From Planctomycetota bacterium (lineage in GTDB: Bacteria > Planctomycetota > SZUA-567), in NCBI GenBank assembly GCA_031278535.1, contig JAITKH010000111.1, positions 1-7,264 of the forward strand: a stretch of DNA of 7,264 bases. Direction: 5' to 3'. Position numbers and translations under genes: made by a program. The notes beneath the pieces are model-generated. The model did not search any database, was not told where the DNA came from, and was given only the letters and a program-made list of their open reading frames with translations. Position 1 is the stretch's first letter, and every line of letters starts with the position of its first letter. Of the stretch, positions 5,016 to 7,264 are shown one piece after another.

Positions 5016-6511
5016 CGGAGAACGACGCGGCGGCGGCCGGAATCGGCCGCTCCGGGCTGGTTTTGGAAGAACCGCTTTTATGGGAGCGGGGACGGGCCGG
5101 GCGTTCCGGCATGAGCGTGGAGGAAAGCGGCCTGTCCGCCGTCCGGCTTCCGGCGGAAATTGCCGGGGACGGTCCCGACTGGCCCAACCTCTCCGAACCG
5201 GAAGTGGTTCGCCATTACACCCGCCTCTCGACCTGGAACTTCGGAGTCGACACGGGGATGTATCCGCTGGGCAGTTGCACCATGAAATACAATCCGAAGA
5301 TTAACGAATTCCTGGCTTCCCTCCCGGGATTCGCCAAGGCGCATCCCCTGCTGCCGGAGTCGGCGGCGCAGGGAGCGCTCCGGCTGATCCGCGAGCTGGA
5401 GGAATTTCTCGCCGAAATTGTCGGCCTTGAGGCGGCCACGCTTCAACCGGCGGCCGGCGCCCACGGGGAATTGTGCGGCATGCTGATGATTGCCGCCTGG
5501 CATCGGCAAAACGGCGGTCGCCGGGACAAGGTGCTTATTCCCGATACCGCCCATGGCACCAATCCGGCATCGGCCGCCATGTGCGGAATGGGCGAGGTGA
5601 AAGTTCCGCTGGGGCGGGATGGATGCCTGGAAACGGCGACCGTGGCCGGCCTGATGGACGAACATACCGCCGGCATCATGATCACCAATCCCAATACCCT
5701 GGGGCTGTTTGAGTCGAACCTGCCGGAAATCTGCCGCCTGGTACACGAACGCGGAGGGCTGGTGTATGCCGACGGCGCCAACCTGAACGCCATCATGGGC
5801 AGGGTTGACATGGGGAAGATCGGCGTGGATGTTCTCCACTACAATCTCCACAAGTCGATGTCCACTCCGCACGGAGGCGGCGGCCCAGGGGCGGGTCCGG
5901 TGGCAGTGGGCGAAAGGCTGATCCCCTATCTTCCCGGCCCTCGGGTGGAGCGGCTGGCGGACGGGAGCCACGTCTGGAAGCGCGACTTGCCGCTTTCAAT
6001 CGGGAGACTCCATGCCTTTCACGGCCAATTCGCCGTTTGCCTCAGGGCCTACGCCTACATCCTCAGCCTCGGACCGGAAATCCGGACTGCGAGCGGCCTT
6101 GCCGTCCTCAACGCCAATTACTTGCAGGCGAAGCTGAAACATGCCTTTGATTTGCCCTTCGACCGCCGCTGCATGCACGAATGCGTTTTCACTGACGCCA
6201 AGCAGAAGAAGCGCGGCGTCTCCACCCTTGACATGGCCAAGCGCCTGATCGATCTGGGCTACCATCCCCCGACCGTCTACTTTCCCCTGGTGGTGAGTGG
6301 CGCCATGATGATCGAACCCACGGAAAGCGAATGCAAGGAGGATCTTGACGCCTTTATCGCCGCCCTCCTTCGGGTGGCGAACGAGGCGGAGAATCATCCC
6401 GACCTGTTGCGCAACGCGCCAGTCCGTTCCCTAGCCGGACGCATGGACGAGACGACCGCCGCCCGTCGCCCCCGTCTCACCGGCGACATGGGGAGGGGAG
6501 GCGATGCTTGA
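5012..6511 (+). CDS. gcvPB: Glycine dehydrogenase (decarboxylating) subunit 2, P-protein beta
   Basis: This 499-residue subunit carries the PLP-binding site of the split P protein. WNFGVDTGMYPLGSCTMKYNP is the opening signature (75-95). LQPAAGAHGE (145-153) and IPDTAHGTNPASA (177-188) follow, then YADGANLNAIMG (252-263). The PLP lysine is K281 in LHYNLHKSMSTPHGGGGPGAGP (275-296), and the block with FPLVVSGAMMIEPTES (424-439) closes the fold. Length is in the usual range of about 480-500. The start is coupled to gcvPA by ATGA, with GGGAG about 8 bases upstream. The C-terminal tail (MGRGGDA) has an unusual glycine-rich end and encodes, in another frame, the ribosome site of the next gene. All expected residues are present. 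Confidence 0.97.
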   Translation: MTENDAAAAGIGRSGLVLEEPLLWERGRAGRSGMSVEESGLSAVRLPAEIAGDGPDWPNLSEPEVVRHYTRLSTWNFGVDTGMYPLGSCTMKYNPKINEFLASLPGFAKAHPLLPESAAQGALRLIRELEEFLAEIVGLEAATLQPAAGAHGELCGMLMIAAWHRQNGGRRDKVLIPDTAHGTNPASAAMCGMGEVKVPLGRDGCLETATVAGLMDEHTAGIMITNPNTLGLFESNLPEICRLVHERGGLVYADGANLNAIMGRVDMGKIGVDVLHYNLHKSMSTPHGGGGPGAGPVAVGERLIPYLPGPRVERLADGSHVWKRDLPLSIGRLHAFHGQFAVCLRAYAYILSLGPEIRTASGLAVLNANYLQAKLKHAFDLPFDRRCMHECVFTDAKQKKRGVSTLDMAKRLIDLGYHPPTVYFPLVVSGAMMIEPTESECKEDLDAFIAALLRVANEAENHPDLLRNAPVRSLAGRMDETTAARRPRLTGDMGRGGDA

Positions 6512-7264
6512 GCGCGTGGCTGTCGATACCCACACCCACTGCGTTCTTTCCGGACATGCCTGGAGTACGCTCCGCGAAAACGCGGCGGCGGCGGCCCGGC
6601 GGGGTCTGGACGGATTCTGCCTCACCGATCACGGCCACGCCATGCCCGGGGCAGGACCCTTCTTCCTCGCCTCGGCGCAGAAAATGCTGCCGGAGCGCGT
6701 CGCGGGAGTACGAGTGTTCTATGGCGTCGAGGCGAACATCACCGACCTCAAGGGCGGCATGGACATCGACGACAAGTCGCTCCTGAGCGCGGAGTTCGTC
6801 GTCGCCAGCATGCACGATCTCTGCCTGACCCCGGGAACGCCCCGGGAAAACACCGAAGCCTATCTGGGAGTGCTGCGCCATCCCGCTGTCGATGTGATAG
6901 GCCATATGGACGACCGGCGGACGCCGAGCGAGTTTGTGACCGTGATCCGAGAAGCCGGCCGATTGGGAAAACTGATCGAGATCAATAACAACTCCCTTCT
7001 TATTCGCAAGGGCAGCCGGGAGAGGGTGGAGGAGATGGCACGCCTCTGCGGCGAACTGAACGTCGAAGTGGCTGTGGCAAGCGATGCCCATTTCGACGAG
7101 ATGATTGGGGCTGTGGAACCGGCTTTGGAACTGCTGGGGCGAATCGGTTTTCCTGATCGGCTGGTGATCAACCGCGACATGGAGGCTTTCTCCTCCTACT
7201 TGGCAAAGCGGGAAACCAGGGTGGACCCGGCGTGGAACGAACGCTTCGGCGTCTCCGGTTCCAT
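6504..7264 (+). CDS. PHP-domain metallophosphatase, YcdX-like (partial at right edge)
   Basis: The first 253 residues of a cytoplasmic PHP-superfamily hydrolase that most resembles E. coli YcdX (245 residues), so little should be missing. All nine expected metal ligands of the trinuclear (usually zinc) site can be placed: H10 and H12 (DTHTH), H18, H43 (TDHGH), E76 (GVEANI), H104 (SMHD), H134, D194 and H196 (ASDAHF). EINNNSL and RKGS (159-171) also match. One variation is GHMDD, where YcdX has SHPGN. It starts 8 bases inside gcvPB, with the strong ribosome site GGGGAGGGGAGG immediately ahead, so it is probably translated with the gcv operon. YcdX-type proteins are phosphatases with unsettled natural substrates. 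A link to glycine, one-carbon or PLP metabolism is only inferred from position. Histidinol phosphatases are the nearest alternative, but the EINNNS and RKGS motifs favour YcdX. Confidence 0.88.
   Translation, partial: MLERVAVDTHTHCVLSGHAWSTLRENAAAAARRGLDGFCLTDHGHAMPGAGPFFLASAQKMLPERVAGVRVFYGVEANITDLKGGMDIDDKSLLSAEFVVASMHDLCLTPGTPRENTEAYLGVLRHPAVDVIGHMDDRRTPSEFVTVIREAGRLGKLIEINNNSLLIRKGSRERVEEMARLCGELNVEVAVASDAHFDEMIGAVEPALELLGRIGFPDRLVINRDMEAFSSYLAKRETRVDPAWNERFGVSGS

Noticed and set aside
5078..5971. A 297-codon open frame on the minus strand opposite gcvPB
   Set aside because: It mirrors the conserved gcvPB gene, has no domain or convincing ribosome site, and is a shadow of third-position GC bias.

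Overview
The window is a piece of a GC-rich (about 60% by eye) bacterial chromosome carrying housekeeping genes. It has two transcriptional halves that diverge from a short control region at about 1908-2053. I cannot name the organism. The split glycine dehydrogenase (separate gcvPA and gcvPB), the gene order gcvT-gcvH-gcvPA-gcvPB and the tRNA with an encoded CCA end fit many bacteria, such as Firmicutes, Thermotogae, deltaproteobacteria and PVC-group bacteria. They argue against a typical gammaproteobacterium, where GcvP is one long chain.

Left half, read leftward (minus strand): ogt (DNA repair methyltransferase, 1338-1907) is followed 40 bases later by mazG (NTP pyrophosphohydrolase, 833-1297), probably as one small genome-protection operon. 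A separate strong promoter near 702-730 makes tRNA-Asn(GTT) (474-549), which ends at a clear intrinsic terminator (435-465). Directly after that terminator lies a candidate promoter, a 13-bp tandem duplication, and an unrecognised aromatic-rich protein gene that runs off the left edge (345 down to 1).

Right half, read rightward (plus strand): gcvT, gcvH, gcvPA and gcvPB form a tightly packed operon (junctions of -4, +2 and -4 bases) that encodes the T, H and both P subunits of the glycine cleavage system. GcvP decarboxylates glycine and passes the aminomethyl group to the lipoyl arm of GcvH. GcvT then moves the one-carbon unit to tetrahydrofolate and releases ammonia. The L protein (lipoamide dehydrogenase) and the lipoylation genes are not in the window. 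A fifth gene, a YcdX-type PHP-domain metallophosphatase, overlaps the end of gcvPB by 8 bases and runs off the right edge.

I see no mobile element, CRISPR array, phage gene, toxin module or clearly new system. The points most worth a second look are the mirrored -35 elements of the ogt and gcvT promoters (a perfect 10-bp inverted repeat), the PHP phosphatase coupled to the gcv operon, the unusual GcvT, the tandem repeat before the left-edge gene, and that gene itself.
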